Shown here: in pieces, positions 1 to 12,162 of the stretch
Layout of the letters: every line of letters starts with the position of its first letter
Position numbering within the stretch: the stretch's first letter is position 1
Source: Notamacropus eugenii
Lineage: Eukaryota > Chordata > Mammalia > Diprotodontia > Macropodidae
Assembly: GCF_028372415.1 (NCBI RefSeq)
Contig: NC_092872.1
Coordinates: forward strand, 393,441,853-393,505,852
Length of the DNA: 64,000 bases
Reading direction: 5' to 3'
The notes under the pieces: generated by a model
What the model was told of the DNA's origin: nothing
The model's database searches: none
Seen by the model: the letters and a program-made list of their open reading frames with translations, nothing else
Made by a program: the position numbers and the translations under genes

Positions 1-124
1 CAAACTCTGAGTGAGGACATACGAGTCAAAACAGAATATGACCTTTTGGCAACAGTCCCTGAAATCAGATCCAGTCTATTTGACCTTCAGGTCCTAGGCC
101 TTATAAGCTCCAGTTACCCACCAT

Positions 125-395
125 GGAGGCAACTGGGTAGTATAGTGGATATAGCACAGCACCTGCAGTGAAGAAGACCTGAGCTGAAATCCAGATTCTG
201 GAACTTGTTAGGTGAATGAACCTGGGCAAGTCATTTGGCCTCTGCCTGCCTCAGGTTCCCCATTTGTAAAATGGAACTAATAATAGCACCTGTATTCCAG
301 GGTTGTCATAAGGATAAAATGAGCTAATACATAGTGCTTTGAAAACCTTAAAGCATTTTATAAATGCTAGCTATTATTGTTATCATTATTATGGC
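125..395 (+). repeat. MIR/CORE-type SINE
   Basis: A tRNA-derived SINE of the MIR/CORE class. The run reads from a degraded tRNA-like head through the characteristic 'gggcaagtcatttggcctc' and 'tttgtaaaatggaac' core to an L2-like tail 'aaagcattttataaatgc'. It is diverged and therefore old. The exact family name would need a repeat library. Confidence 0.75.
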
Positions 396-404
396 TATTA
401 CAGG

Positions 405-595
405 TATATAGTGAAGATAACCCTAAACTGAAAGTCAGGAAAGCTGGATTCAATTCACTGTTCTCCCACTAATATTAGCTGTGTGTCTTTGGACAGCTAT
501 CTTCACTTCATACATCCTTTTTTTATTTTTAAAATAAGATGATTGAACTAGATGAGATCTATATAACTTTGCAGTATGTAGGGGCCAAAATCAAA
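405..595 (+). repeat. Diverged MIR-type SINE
   Basis: A second SINE copy directly after the first. The order of phrases is the same (a gained 'ctggattcaattc' B-box-like piece, 'tgtgtgtctttggacag', then an A-rich 'aaaataagatgattgaac' core), but it is more degraded. Confidence 0.55.
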
Positions 596-599
596 ATAG

Positions 600-1890
600 G
601 CTAAAGTTCTTCAGGCCATTGACACACTTTTAGCAGTTCACTTTGCAAATAAAGGTACAATTAATGATTAAACTATTTTTCAAATAAGCCACATTTTTAA
701 AAAAGGGAAATTTCAATTAATATCAATTAATTATACTTACTAAGGTTTTTATCATGAAACCACTTTAATGTTAAAAAATTATTTTGCTAAGCAGTATAAG
801 TTTTAATACATTTTTCAGGTTTTCTTACTGTTTACATTTAGTTAATGGGACATATTACACTTCTTATCATCAAATCAGTTTATGATCAGCTACTCTTTGC
901 TGTAAGGTCATATGGGACAAACTTTTATTCTCAAAAACACTTTTTTTATCAGAACATAATCCAGAAACTGCAATCAGCAAACACTTTTTTATGAAGTCAA
1001 CTTCAGTAAAAGACTTCCCAGCAGCAATTTTCTTTAGAAATCTGAAAACTAATCTCAATAGACACCTCATTTTCTGAGTTTACTTTCTTGAAAAACCATT
1101 GTTTCCCAGTGAGATTTTTCAACAATTTGGATGCTTTAATTTGTTTTTCATTGGTGTCCAATTTGCTTAAGTTAAGATGTTTTGATTTGAAATGGTGACG
1201 GATACTACATTCCTTGGTAACAGCTATTACTTCTAGGCAAATGAGGCACAGTCTTTTGTCTCTCATTTAAGTAAACAAGTATCTATTTGTCCACTCCACA
1301 TTAACACTGTATGTTCTAATTCAATCTGCGGTTTCTTTTTATCACCCATTTTACAAAGTCACCCCCAAAACTTTAATGTTAGAACCAAAAATTCCCATAG
1401 CAACTGCTCACATACAAAAATACTGAGCTGAGTGTCTGACCTTGGAGAGAGCTCCAAGCACCCACATAACTTGGAGAGTGGTCACCCAGGGAGGGAGAAG
1501 AAGAAAGCCTTGAATTGTTGCAGCTCATCACCTAGTGGTCATCAGCTGTGTTGGCATGTGGCTGCACTTACTTTGTCCCTGTTCAATGTGAGTAATGACC
1601 AAAAACACAATAAAAAGATATGACTCACTTCTCTCAGACTAGAGATGGACTGACATGGTTAATGACCTTGGGTCACATGACAAACAGGAGAGAGTGTGCA
1701 GTGGTAACCCACCCACCAAGTTACATGACAGGCACAATAGTGACTAGTGGAAGGCAGGTTGAGCAGGGCATGAATAGAGCACTCATGACATCTTTACTTT
1801 CTTTCACATCCTCCACATTTTTAGAAGCCACCTGAAATCCTTTGGAGGACTGCCAGCAGCCCGTGGGCTGAATGTTGTGCAGGTCTGAAT
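600..1890 (-). mobile_element. hAT-type DNA transposon fossil with transposase remnant
   Basis: The minus strand of 870-1266 encodes pieces that resemble hAT transposases and their domesticated relatives (ZBED/SCAND3/GTF2IRD2-like). There is a BED-finger-like start with CLICLEV and RHHFKSKH, then KQWFFKKV, and in another frame GKSFTEVDFIKKCL and FENKSLSHMT. The two frames overlap near 1003-1070, so at least one frameshift separates them. The frame closes soon after QQRVADHK, before any catalytic region. The right flank near 1845-1888 has the 'agcccgtgggctg...gcaggtctg' phrase typical of hAT ends. The left limit is uncertain. A decayed processed copy of a domesticated hAT gene is the alternative. 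Confidence 0.6.
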
Positions 1891-3103
1891 TAGAGGATCA
1901 ACCTCTTAAATCCTTAAATCCAACCTCTTAGCATCTTAAATTCAACATAATAAGTCTACAAGTAAAGTGGAAAAACCTATTCACATTAAATGTTACCTTC
2001 TAGTTCTCAATTCTCCAAACCCATGGTAATATGTTATTCCCTACATGGATATTTGTATTTTAATAGCAGTCAATAGAAAAAACATTCAACTGGGAGTCAA
2101 GAGAACCTTTCCTTGACCTGCCTTATCTTTGGGTATGGGGTAAATTCTTTCAGTCTTAGAATCTTTGTCTTTAAGGTTCTTTTCAGTTCAAAATTTCTAT
2201 GACTTTATAATTTCCCCTAAGCCAACAATATTTGGCATCATATTTAGGGGGAAGCTATTAAAGAAGAGGCACCTTGCCAGGGTCTATGATATTGCACTGT
2301 AAGATTGGCTATCTCTTTCATCCTAACATAAAAGCATCTGCTGCAATGAAGCATCATCTTTCATAATAGAAGGGTAGTGATTCCATAACCTAGACACTTT
2401 GAAACCTGAAGAAACTATATGGAGTCTTGATTGTGGATGACACTGTGTTAATCGTGTCAAGACTCAGAATAATACTACAGTGACTCCTAAAGTAGATACA
2501 CAAATAATCAAAAGAGTTTAACCTGACAATCCTTGAAGAAAAAACCAAGTGAATGGAGACTATTTTCTAGACTATACAGGTGGATGATGGCAACAAACTG
2601 ACCCCAGAGTTTAATAGAAAGATGGGATTAGGTCATATTGAACTTGGGAAATAATACGGAATTTCCAGCATTTTAAGGTCCTCCCAGATTAAAAAAAAAA
2701 CTTATTAAACAATAATATTCTCCCATGATGATGTATAACCCAAAATCATGGAATACCACAATCTCTGAGGACTGTATGTAGTAGGTGCTTTGTAAATGTT
2801 TTTTGACTTGACAATCCAAGGGTTACACCTAGTACACCAGGTAAGACCTAGAAGATCTCCAAAATGAGTGATCTCCCATGAAGAATTTGGGGTGTGGGGG
2901 GGAGGGTATGGACAATATAAAAAGAAAAAGATTGCTTTGCAATCTGTACCACTGAAAAGAACATTCATATCACTCAGGTCACAAATCTGCTAAAGTATGC
3001 AAGTGTATCTGGTTCTGGCACATGTGAATTGGAATATAAACTGCTTGAGAGTAGGAACCCACTTTTTCCTTTATATACCCAGAGTTTTGATGATAATGAT
3101 GGA
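1891..3103. other. Intergenic, mostly unrecognised
   Basis: About 2060-2215 looks like a plus-strand MIR-type SINE ('aactgggagtcaagagaacc' head, 'ttcagttcaaaatttctatga' tail). The rest, including 2220-3090, shows no gene or repeat that I can name. Short open frames here are unremarkable. Confidence 0.5.

Positions 3104-3151
<48 letters not shown>
3104..3151. repeat. (GAT)16 microsatellite
   Basis: Sixteen uninterrupted GAT units. They make spurious poly-Met and poly-His open frames on the two strands. A short (AT)n run follows at about 3165-3181. Confidence 0.97.
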
Positions 3152-3184
3152 AAGAACTAGCATACATATATATATATATATTTA

Positions 3185-3400
3185 TAGTGTCTTAAGGTTT
3201 GCAAAACACTTAGTGAAATATTATTTATTTTTATCCTGGGAAAAATACTATTATTATTCTCATTTTATGAATGAGAAAAGTAAGGAAGACATAAAAGTTA
3301 AGTGACTTGCCTAGGGTCACATTGCTATTAAGTATCTGAGGCTAGATTTGGATTCAGATCTTTCTGGTAACTCCACATCCAGCACTCTATCCATGGAACC
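3185..3400 (-). repeat. MIR-type SINE
   Basis: Reverse-complement MIR phrasing: 'aaggtttgcaaaacactt', 'cattttatgaatgag', 'aagtgacttgcctagggtca', then a gattcagatct B-box complement and 'cactctatccatgg' at the head end. Confidence 0.75.
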
Positions 3401-3529
3401 TTAATAAGTGCTTAATAAATGTTTCATTCATTTATTTACTGACTCTTTAGAAGAGCTTGAGTAATATCTAGATTCATAGGGAGTAGATACTGTCATGAAT
3501 TCAGTTGGAGAGAGGGGTAAGGATGAAAT

Positions 3530-3740
3530 AATAATACTTAATAATTACTTGGCTTTACATATTTCATCTCATTTGATCCTCACAACCTATAAGTTGGGTA
3601 CTACAAATTTTGATATCCCTATTTTTTTAAATAAGGAATTGAGCTTTTCCAGGGTCACAACATTAGATGCAGAATTCAAACCCAGGTTGCTCCTGACTCT
3701 AGGTCCAGTATGCTTTCTACTATGTCATACTGCCTCCTAA
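3530..3740 (-). repeat. MIR-type SINE
   Basis: 'tctcatttgatcctcacaa', then 'tccagggtcacaacat' and 'attcaaacccaggttgctcc', ending with 'actgcctcc'. This is a reversed MIR/CORE SINE and is diverged. Confidence 0.7.
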
Positions 3741-3824
3741 GTAGGTGAAATTTGTCTCTAGTATTCTTTCAGGACTTCCCTACCCCCCCCGTTTAATGCT
3801 CTCACCTTTTCAACGCCAACTACC

Positions 3825-4042
3825 AATCTTGAATCAGTAAGACATGAGTTCAGTTCCAGCTTCTGACTTTTTCTAGTTGTATAAACATAACCAAGATACT
3901 TGACCACTGTTAGCATTGGTTTCTTCAACTATAAAATGGAGATAATATTATCTACTAGGGTTGTTGTGAGGATCAAATGAGATAATAATTATAAAGTGCT
4001 TAGTTTCTGGCATATAGCAGGTGTTTAATAAATGTTTATGTG
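3825..4042 (+). repeat. MIR-type SINE
   Basis: Reads 'gacatgagttcagttcca', 'ttcaactataaaatggagat', 'ttgttgtgaggatcaaatga' and ends 'gtgtttaataaatgtttat', the usual MIR/L2-like tail. Confidence 0.75.
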
Positions 4043-4046
4043 TTTC

Positions 4047-4112
4047 TTTTTTTTATTCCTTTCTTTCTCCTTCCTTCCTTCTTCCCTTCCTTGCTTTCAT
4101 TTCCTCTCTTCC
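4047..4112. repeat. Pyrimidine-rich (TTCC)n low-complexity tract
   Basis: Imperfect TTCC/CTTT repeats. They probably grew at the tail of the preceding SINE. Confidence 0.85.
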
Positions 4113-4370
4113 TAGGTGGCACAGTAGGTGGAGCACTGGACCTGGAGTCAAGAAGACCTGAGTTCAAATCTGGTTTTAGATACATCCTAGTTGTGTGACC
4201 CTGGGGAAGTCATTTAACCTCTGTTCACCTCTGTTTCTTCATTCTTAAAATATAGATAGTAATATCACCTACCTCCCAGAGTTATTGTGAAGGTCAGATA
4301 ATTGTAAAATGCTTAGCATTGTGCTTGGTACACAATTGTGCTATATAAATATCAGCTCTTATAGCTATCA
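4112..4370 (+). repeat. tRNA-derived SINE, fairly complete
   Basis: Begins 'taggtggcacagtaggtgga', has a clear B-box-like 'gagttcaaatctggtt', then 'tgtgtgaccctggggaagtc' and a core running to 'gctatataaatatcagc'. This is the abundant marsupial tRNA-derived CORE-SINE layout. Confidence 0.75.
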
Positions 4371-4764
4371 TCCCTTCCTTCCTCTCAACTCCATCACCAC
4401 ATACCCAAGGCCCTAATGTTCCTAGTTCCCAAATTGTGCTCCTAACACTTTCAGCTCTGAACCTATCCTTTTTTCCATCTCTTCTTAAAACTTTTCTGTG
4501 CTATTTCCATTCCTTTGGACCTTGCTAGGTAAATAACTGATAAGCTAACTTGACTTAAAGGGTTAATGGCTAATAATAATTTTAAGTGCCACACTTTCCA
4601 AGAGAACACAATTAATTTTGACAGACCCTTCAATTCCTCAGTAACTGCGGGCGTAGCAGGTATTCTATCATAATCAGTGAGGGAGATAGCTGTGTCCAGA
4701 AGGGTGCCTCTTAGTGCCCCTCAAACCACACTTATCTATCATTTATGCCCATGTAATGTTCCAC

Positions 4765-4960
4765 ATCTAGGAAGACAGAATGGTAATATAGGGAATGTCA
4801 GATTTTAAGTCATAAGATGTGAGTTTCAATTTTAGCTCTACTATTTACTTCCTGCATGATTTTAATAAAGTTATCTAACCTCTGGACCTTAGTTTTTCCA
4901 TCTATATTGTGAGGAGGTTAGGCTATATAGAGCCTCTAAGGTTGTTTTACATGAGATCTC
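4765..4960 (+). repeat. Diverged MIR-type SINE
   Basis: 'gtcataagatgtgagtttca', then 'cctctggaccttagtttttc' and 'gtgaggaggttaggctatat' follow MIR order. The copy is degraded. Confidence 0.6.
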
Positions 4961-7871
4961 CTTGGAGATATGCCCTAAATTTGGTCATTTCTATAAACAG
5001 TTATATGAAAAGGAGTCCTATCCGGGATACATAGCAACTACTGTTAATTTGAACTCTCAAAATGAGATAAATCCCCCATTTCACTGTCTTCCTAGTCAAA
5101 TCTCTTGGACAGTTGCTGGTACTCGCTTGATTCTGTGGTAAGCAAATCTGGCTATTTCCTTTATTTTGTTTCATATCTGTACACATCTCCATGCTGATCC
5201 AAATGCCAAGGGGTAAACATTATCTCAATCACCACAGCAATCAACAATCTTCCTAATATTAGGAGTGGAAAGGTCAATTATAGATTAAGCAATGGAGTTC
5301 AACCAGACTAAAAACCAGTTTCTCCACATTAGCTCTGCTCAAGCTCTTCTAGGAAAATGTGACACGATCCGGGTATGTAACAAGAAAGAATATTTAACCT
5401 TTCATTTCCTTGGAGAGAATCCAGAGGATTGCATTGAATGGCCTCTAGGATCCCTTCTATCTCTAAATCTATGATCCAATGATCATAAAATTTCAGAACT
5501 GGGAGAGACCTTAGAGGTTACCTGTCAGATACCTTCATTATACAGTGATTTGTTCACAATCGTGCAACTTAATAATGAAATACTCAGGACAAGAACTCTG
5601 ATCTCTCCACATCCAATCTTTTCCACTGTAAGATGCTGCTTCATGATAGAAGGATGAGGAGATAGACTAAAGATAGGGAAGGAGGTACATAATTCGGAGG
5701 TGAGAGAAATACCTCACCAATCCCTTTAAATAATTCGTATAAGTACAGTAATGAAATTGATACTGAAAGTTCAGTCTTCAAGCCCAAATAAAGAAGACAG
5801 CATGTTGTCAACGGCAAAGCATTTTATTCAATGTCAAGAACACAGGGTTCTGAACAGTGGGGGGCGGGTATATTTTTAATAACCAGCTCAGTGAAAAGAT
5901 ATTGGCATGACACACTTTTAAGTTTAATCTGTATTATTAACATTTTTCTGTATCAGTTTCTTAAGTCTAGACAATCAACAAAGCAGTAAATTAAGCTCTT
6001 ATTTGTAGTAGTTAACCTATTTCAAATCATAAATACTCATAATGAAAATTAAACAATCACCTCTGGCAAGCCAGCTGGAGCAGGCCTCAGCATACTACTG
6101 GTTCTAATACCATTTCTGTCACTAATTAGCTATACTATACAACTTTCACAAGTCATTTAACTTCTCAGCTTCTGTTTATTATTCTATAAAATGAAAGAAC
6201 TGACCTAAATTATGTTGGAGGTATCTCATAGCTTTAACATTTGATTTTGACTCTAACCTACATGAAAGCATGTTTTCTAATCAATCTGTTCATCCCAATT
6301 TGAAATGGCATATCTGGAATTGTCCTGTCTTGAACTGGAGAAGGCAAGATTGACAAGATAAAATAGAGTTCAACTACTACTGTGTGGAAGTTGCAGCTGC
6401 TCTGGAAATTATTGGAGACAGCAGTGGTAGGAGAGGAAGCTCTGCATGAAGAGAATTCGAAGGAAAATAGAGATCAATGACTGGCTGCACCTGACTAGGC
6501 TAAAAACAAAACAAAAAATATTTTTTTTTAAAAAGGAAAGAAAGAGAAAAGAAAACTTTCCATGTACTCAAAGTACAGTGGGTCAGAAAGGCTGAAATTT
6601 TCTTTGTCTAGCTCAACATAATTTTATTCAACTCAAATCTAACCTTGGTTCCTAATCTACTCTCCCCTACGTCTTACCTTGAACTTGTTTGTGTTTTTGA
6701 TTTTGGTCTGGATTTAGGTTCATACATCCACACTGCCTCTCTCCTCCCCCTCCTCTTTTTCCCCCTTCCCCCCCTTTTCTTAAAGATAGAGTTTAGTGAC
6801 TTGTCCAGAGTCACAGCTAGAAAGTGTCCAAGGGAGACTTTGAACTCAGGTTCTCCTGACTTCAGGGTTGTGACACACAGATACTCTATCCACACTGCCT
6901 TTTGACAATTCTGTTCCATGTTGAGCAAACCCAGCTACTGACCTTGACTTTTCTGCAAATAACCCTACCAGTAGTCCTTCCTGTGCCCCTGGAAACAGAG
7001 TTCTGCTTATTTATAGAATGATTCTGCCTGTACCCTCTTCCCATGGCTTGTGCTAGAATATCCTGAAAGTTGACTTCTAGCCTTATGCCCTTGAGAATAA
7101 AGGACACATGGGAAAAGTTCAGTCAACCCCAGGGAGACCATATAACTATAGGCTCCCCAGGTGCTTCTGATAAGAAAAGTATAGGTTTAATCTTTGTCAC
7201 AGGAACTCTTTAGACGCCCTTTTAAATTACCAATGTGAGGGTATCAATGAGAGTGCCAATTGTATGTGTAATGTTCTTGCCATTAAAATGGAAGCTCTGT
7301 TGTCCAGGAGAACAGTAAGGGCTACTTTGTCAAATGTTCTGATTAATCATGAGTTAATTAGTATTGCCCTAGAGCTTCCTTATTCCTTGAGCTTCCTTAT
7401 TCTCCTATCAGACCATAGGGAATAAAATGGCTTATTGCTCTATTGTTTGCAAGAAATATAGGAAGCAGAGAGGTGAGAACAACAGCCAACTCCTAAGCAT
7501 GGATCCAAACAGGAATAATAAACAAGAACTCTCCATTACCTTATACTAACTGTCCTGCTTAATAGCAACACTGGGGCCAGTTGCAAGACTAAACATCTGT
7601 ATCAGAAATGCCAGTTTCTAGAGCTTGGTGGTTGGCAAAGTACCAGGTAACACAGCTTCTGCTGTAGTTACTGTCCCCACTTGGGAAGAAATGTGTCTAA
7701 AGCCATGTGTTAATCACAGAAATCATCAGGAGTCATTACATAAATGTTAGTCATTTAGACCTTAGGTTCCTGAAGGTCAATAATTGAGCACTGCAGACAT
7801 ACTCGATTAAATCTCAGCAGAATCTCTCCCTTCCCCTCATGGAATCCTAAGTCACCTTCAAATCTATTTTT
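4961..7871. other. Intergenic region with scattered old SINEs
   Basis: Recognisable pieces are an old reversed SINE at about 5480-5640 ('tgggagagaccttagaggtt'), a plus-strand MIR at about 6080-6250, and a reversed MIR at about 6785-6905 ('agtgacttgtccagagtcac'). A polypyrimidine tract lies at about 6738-6780. No coding evidence was seen in 5000-5480 or 6906-7871. The stretch 7200-7420 is free of recognisable repeats. Confidence 0.55.
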
Positions 7872-7887
7872 GCTACTAACTTTTCTT
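7872..7887. repeat. Target-site duplication of the full-length L1 (3' side)
   Basis: The 16-base GCTACTAACTTTTCTT is identical to 14826-14841. It abuts the T-run that is the element's poly(A) tail on the minus strand. Confidence 0.95.
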
Positions 7888-7905
7888 TTTTTTTTTTTTT
7901 TTTTT

Positions 7906-8277
7906 TAATTTTGTAATGTTTAACAATCACTGCCATACAATTGTGATTTTATCCCCCCCACATACCCCCCACTCCCCCCCTCTCTCCCCACGACTGCATA
8001 CAATTCTGTATAGATTCTACATATACTTTCCTATTGAGTATATTTTCACTATAGTCATGCTATGTAGTCAGACTAAGATAAATGAAAGAAATCGTATAAC
8101 AAATCAGAACATGATACACAAACACATACACATACACAAACATAATCTGCTACAATATGTGAGTGACTTCCATATTTCTCTCTCTGAGTGTGGCAGGCAT
8201 TTTGCCTTGAGATCCTCCATTGGGATTTTTTTTTTTTTTTTGGTAAGAAGTTCTTGTGTTATTACAAAAATCTAAGT
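7906..8277 (-). other. L1 3' UTR with G-rich tract
   Basis: About 370 bases between the ORF2 stop and the poly(A) tail. On the sense (minus) strand, 7953-7989 carries four runs of four to seven Gs separated by short loops, which fits a G-quadruplex. A polypurine, G4-capable 3' UTR is a known feature of mammalian L1s. No clear AATAAA was seen just before the tail. Confidence 0.85.
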
Positions 8278-11200
8278 CTACCAGAAAAAACTCTCACACA
8301 CTGTGGTTGTTTCTGTGCATAAAGTTCTCCTGGTTCTGCTCCTTTCACTCAGCATCAGGTCATATAAGTCCTTCCAGGCCTCTCTGAAGTCTTCTTGTTC
8401 ATCATTTCTTATGGCACAATAGTACTCCATTACATTCATATACCATAATTTATTCAGCCATTCCCCAATTGATGGACATCCCCTTGACTTCCAGTTTTTG
8501 GCAACTACATAGAGTACTGCTATAAATATTTTTGTACATGTGGGACCCTTTCCCATTTTCTCTTGGGGATATAGTCCTAGTAGCGATATTGCTGGGTCAA
8601 AGGGTATGCACATTTTTGTAGCCCTTTGGGCATAGTTCCAAATTGCTCTCCAGAATGGTTGGATGCGCTCGCAGCTCCACCAACAATGAATTAGTGTTCC
8701 AACTTTCCCACATCCTCTCCAGCATTTATCATTTTCTTGTTCTGTCATGTTTGCCAATCTTATAGGTATGATGTGGTACCTCAGAGTTGTTTTGATTTGC
8801 ATCTCTCTAACCAATAGTGATTTAGAGCATTTTTTCATATGATTATAGATAGCCTTAACCTCTTCCTCTGAAAATTGCCTGTTCATATCCTTTGACCATT
8901 TATCAATTGGGCAATGACTTGTATGGTTATACATTTGGATCAGTTCTCTATATATTCTAGAAATGAGGCCTTTATCCCCGAGCTTAGCTGTAAAAATTCT
9001 TTCCCAATTTACTACATCCCTCCGGATTTTGGTTGCATTGGGTTTGGTTGTGCAAAAACTTCTCAGTTTAATGTAATCAAAGTTATCCATTTTGCATTTC
9101 ATAATGCATTCTATCTCTCCTTTAGTAAAGAATTCTTCCCTTCTCCATAGATCTGATAAATACACTATTCCTTGCTTCTCCAGTTTATTCATGGTATCAA
9201 TCTTTATACCTAAATCATGTATCCATTTGGACTTTATTCTTGTGTACGGTGTCAGGTATGGGTCTATGCCTAATTTCCGCCACACTGTTATCCAGTTTTC
9301 CCAGCAATTTTTGTCAAACAATGAGTTCTTATCCCAGAAGCTGGGGTCCTTGGGTTTATCAAACAGAAGGTTGCTATATTCCTTGCCTACTGCATCTTGG
9401 GTGCCAAGTCTATTCCACTTGTCTACCTCTCTGTTTCTTAGCCAATACCAAGTGGTTTTGATAATTGCTGCTTTATAGTACAGTTTGAGGTCTGGTAGCG
9501 CTAGGCCACCTTCCCAAGCATTTCTTTTCATTAGTCCCTTTGATATTCTGGACCTTTTGTTTTTCCAAATGAATTTTGATATTATTTTGTCCAGCTCTAG
9601 AAAGTAATTGTCTGATAGTTTAATTGGTATGGCACTAAATAAGTGTATTAATTTGGGTAGAATTGTCATTTTTATTATATTAGCACGGCCTATCCATGAG
9701 CAACTAATGTTTTTCCACTTACTTAAATCTGACTTTATTTGTGCAAAAAGTGTCTTGTAATTGTGTTCATATAATCCCTGGGTTTGTTTTGGCAGGTAGA
9801 CTCCTAAGTATTTTATACTGTCTACCCTAACTTTAAATGGGATTTCTCTTTCTATCTCTTGCTGTTGGACTTTGTTGCTAATATATAAGAATGCAGAAGA
9901 TTTGTGTGGGTTTATTTTGTACCCTGCAACTTTGCCAAAGTTGTTTATTAATTCTAGTAATTTTTTACTTGAATCTCTGGGATTCTCTAGGTAAATCATC
10001 ATATCATCTGCAAAGAGTGATAACTTAGTTTCTTCTTTGGCTATTCTAATTCCTTGAATATCTTTATCTTGTCTAATTGCTACAGCTAACATTTCTAGTA
10101 CCATATTAAATAATAGTGGTGATAATGGACAACCTTGTTTCACCCCTGATCTTATTGGGAATGCATCTAGCTTATCCCCATTGCATATAATGCTTGCTGA
10201 AGGTTTTAGATAGATACTGCTTATTATTTTATGGAAAGTTCCCTTTATTCCTACATTCTCCAATGTTTTTAGTAGGAATGGATGTTGTATTTTGTCAAAA
10301 GCTTTTTCTGCATCTATTGAGATAATCATGTGGTTTTTGTTAGCTTTGTTGTTGATGTGATCGATAATGCTAATAGTTTTCCTAATATTGAACCAGCCCT
10401 GTAGTCCTGGTATGAATCCTACCTGATCATAATGTATTAATCTCGTGATAAGATGCTGTATTTGTTTTGCTAGAATCTTATTTAAAATTTTTGCATCTAT
10501 ATTCATTAGGGAAATTGGTCTATAATTTTCTTTCTCTGTTTTGTCTCTTCCTGGTTTGGGTATCAAAACCATATTTGTATCATAGAAAGAATTTGGGAGG
10601 ACTCCTTCTTCCCCAATTTTCAAGAATAGTGTATGTAGTATTGGAATTAACTGTTCTTTAAATGTTTGATAGAATTCACTTGTGAATCCATCTGGCCCTG
10701 GAGATTTTTTCCTAGGGAGTTCATTGATGGCTTGTTCAATTTCTTTTTCTGAGATGGGGTTGTTTAAGTATTCAACTTCCTCTTCTGTTAATCTGGGCAA
10801 TTTGTATTTTTTAAAATATTCATCCATCTCATTTAGATTATCGAATTTGTGGGCATAAAGTTGGGCAAAGTAGTTTCTAATTATTGTTTTAATTTCCTCC
10901 TCATTGGAGGTGAGTTCACCCCTTTCATTTTTAATATTAGTAATTTGGTTTTCTTCTTTCTTTTTTTTAATCAGATTGACCAAAGGTTTATCAATTTTAT
11001 TAGTTTTTTCATAAAACCAACTATTGGTTTTATTTATTAATTCAATAGTTTTCTTAATTTCAATTTTATTAATCTCTCCTTTGGTTTTCAGTATTTCTAA
11101 TTTGGTATTTACTTGGGGATTTTCAATTTGTTCTTTTTCTAGCTTTTTCAACTGCAAGCCTAAGTCATTGATCTCCTCTTTCTCTATTTCATTTATGTAA

Positions 11201-12162
11201 GCATTCAAAGATATAAAACTTCCCCTAATAACTGCTTTTGCAGTATCCCATAAGTTTTGGTATGTTGTCTCACTATTGTCATTCTCTTGAATGAAATTGT
11301 TGATGGTTTCTATGATTTCTTCTTTAACCCAACCCTTCTTTAGAATTAGATTATTTAGTTTCCAATTGATTTTTGGTTTCTCTTTCCATGGCCTTTTATT
11401 ACATGTAATTTTTAATGCATTATGATCTGAAAAGGATGCATTGATTATCTCTACCTTTCTGCACTGGATTGTGAGATTTTTATGTCCTAGTACATGGTCA
11501 ATTTTTGTAAATGTTCCATGTACCGCTGAGAAAAAAGTATATTCCTTTCTATTCCCATTTAATTTTCTCCAAAGATCTATCATATCTACCTTATCCAGAG
11601 TTTTATTTACCTCCTTAACCTCTTTCTTGTTTATTTTGAGGTTGGATTTATCGAGTTCAGAGAGGGGGAGGTTGAGGTCCCCCACTAGTATAGTTTTGCT
11701 ATCAATTTCTTCCTTCAACTCCCCCAACCTCTCCTCTAAGAATCTGGATGCTATACCACTTGGAGCATACATGTTTAGTAATGGTATTGCTTCATTGTCT
11801 ATGGTGCCTTTTAGCAGGATATAGTTTCCATCCCTATCCCTTTTGATTAGATCTATTTCTGCTTTTGCTTTGTCTGAGATTAGGATTGCTACTCCTGCCT
11901 TTCTTACATGAGCTGAAGCACAATATATTCTGCTCCATCCTTTGACCTTTATCCTATGTGTATCCCCCCATTTCAAATGTGTTTCTTGTAAGCAGCATAT
12001 TGTTGGATTATGGCTTTTAATCCATTCTGCTATCCATCTCCGTTTTATGGGAGAGTTCATTCCATTCACATTCACAGTTATGATTACAATCTGTGTATTT
12101 CCCTCCAACCTCTTTCCCACCATTTGTGCTTTTAGCTCTCCCGTCTCCCTTCCCCTCCTCAA
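8278..12162 (-). CDS. L1 ORF2 protein: endonuclease and reverse transcriptase
   Basis: This is the enzyme that nicks the target DNA and copies L1 RNA at the nick. The 1294 residues are close to the family's usual length (human about 1275). The N-terminal APE-like endonuclease shows NVNGMNS (about 31-37), QETHL (59-63), GDLN (161-164), KIDHVLG (220-226) and SDHNA (245-249). The reverse transcriptase shows YRPISL (547-552), [14 protein letters not shown] (613-626), [15 protein letters not shown] (672-686) and the catalytic FADD (717-720). The C-terminal zinc-knuckle-like motif is CX3CX7HX4C at C1147, C1151, H1159 and C1164. Every key residue I checked is present. A second Met at residue 14 is an alternative start, and its alignment with other ORF2 N-termini makes it plausible. 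The frame is open throughout. Confidence 0.97.
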   Translation of the reverse strand: MRRGRETGELKAQMVGKRLEGNTQIVIITVNVNGMNSPIKRRWIAEWIKSHNPTICCLQETHLKWGDTHRIKVKGWSRIYCASAHVRKAGVAILISDKAKAEIDLIKRDRDGNYILLKGTIDNEAIPLLNMYAPSGIASRFLEERLGELKEEIDSKTILVGDLNLPLSELDKSNLKINKKEVKEVNKTLDKVDMIDLWRKLNGNRKEYTFFSAVHGTFTKIDHVLGHKNLTIQCRKVEIINASFSDHNALKITCNKRPWKEKPKINWKLNNLILKKGWVKEEIIETINNFIQENDNSETTYQNLWDTAKAVIRGSFISLNAYINEIEKEEINDLGLQLKKLEKEQIENPQVNTKLEILKTKGEINKIEIKKTIELINKTNSWFYEKTNKIDKPLVNLIKKKKEENQITNIKNERGELTSNEEEIKTIIRNYFAQLYAHKFDNLNEMDEYFKKYKLPRLTEEEVEYLNNPISEKEIEQAINELPRKKSPGPDGFTSEFYQTFKEQLIPILHTLFLKIGEEGVLPNSFYDTNMVLIPKPGRDKTEKENYRPISLMNIDAKILNKILAKQIQHLITRLIHYDQVGFIPGLQGWFNIRKTISIIDHINNKANKNHMIISIDAEKAFDKIQHPFLLKTLENVGIKGTFHKIISSIYLKPSASIICNGDKLDAFPIRSGVKQGCPLSPLLFNMVLEMLAVAIRQDKDIQGIRIAKEETKLSLFADDMMIYLENPRDSSKKLLELINNFGKVAGYKINPHKSSAFLYISNKVQQQEIEREIPFKVRVDSIKYLGVYLPKQTQGLYEHNYKTLFAQIKSDLSKWKNISCSWIGRANIIKMTILPKLIHLFSAIPIKLSDNYFLELDKIISKFIWKNKRSRISKGLMKRNAWEGGLALPDLKLYYKAAIIKTTWYWLRNREVDKWNRLGTQDAVGKEYSNLLFDKPKDPSFWDKNSLFDKNCWENWITVWRKLGIDPYLTPYTRIKSKWIHDLGIKIDTMNKLEKQGIVYLSDLWRREEFFTKGEIECIMKCKMDNFDYIKLRSFCTTKPNATKIRRDVVNWERIFTAKLGDKGLISRIYRELIQMYNHTSHCPIDKWSKDMNRQFSEEEVKAIYNHMKKCSKSLLVREMQIKTTLRYHIIPIRLANMTEQENDKCWRGCGKVGTLIHCWWSCERIQPFWRAIWNYAQRATKMCIPFDPAISLLGLYPQEKMGKGPTCTKIFIAVLYVVAKNWKSRGCPSIGEWLNKLWYMNVMEYYCAIRNDEQEDFREAWKDLYDLMLSERSRTRRTLCTETTTVCESFFW

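Noticed and set aside
870-1266. Live zinc-finger host gene
   Set aside because: The similarity is split across frames and stops before any catalytic or further domain. A transposon or retrocopy fossil is more likely.
2979-3305. Poly-His and poly-Met open frames
   Set aside because: They are translations of the (GAT)16 microsatellite.
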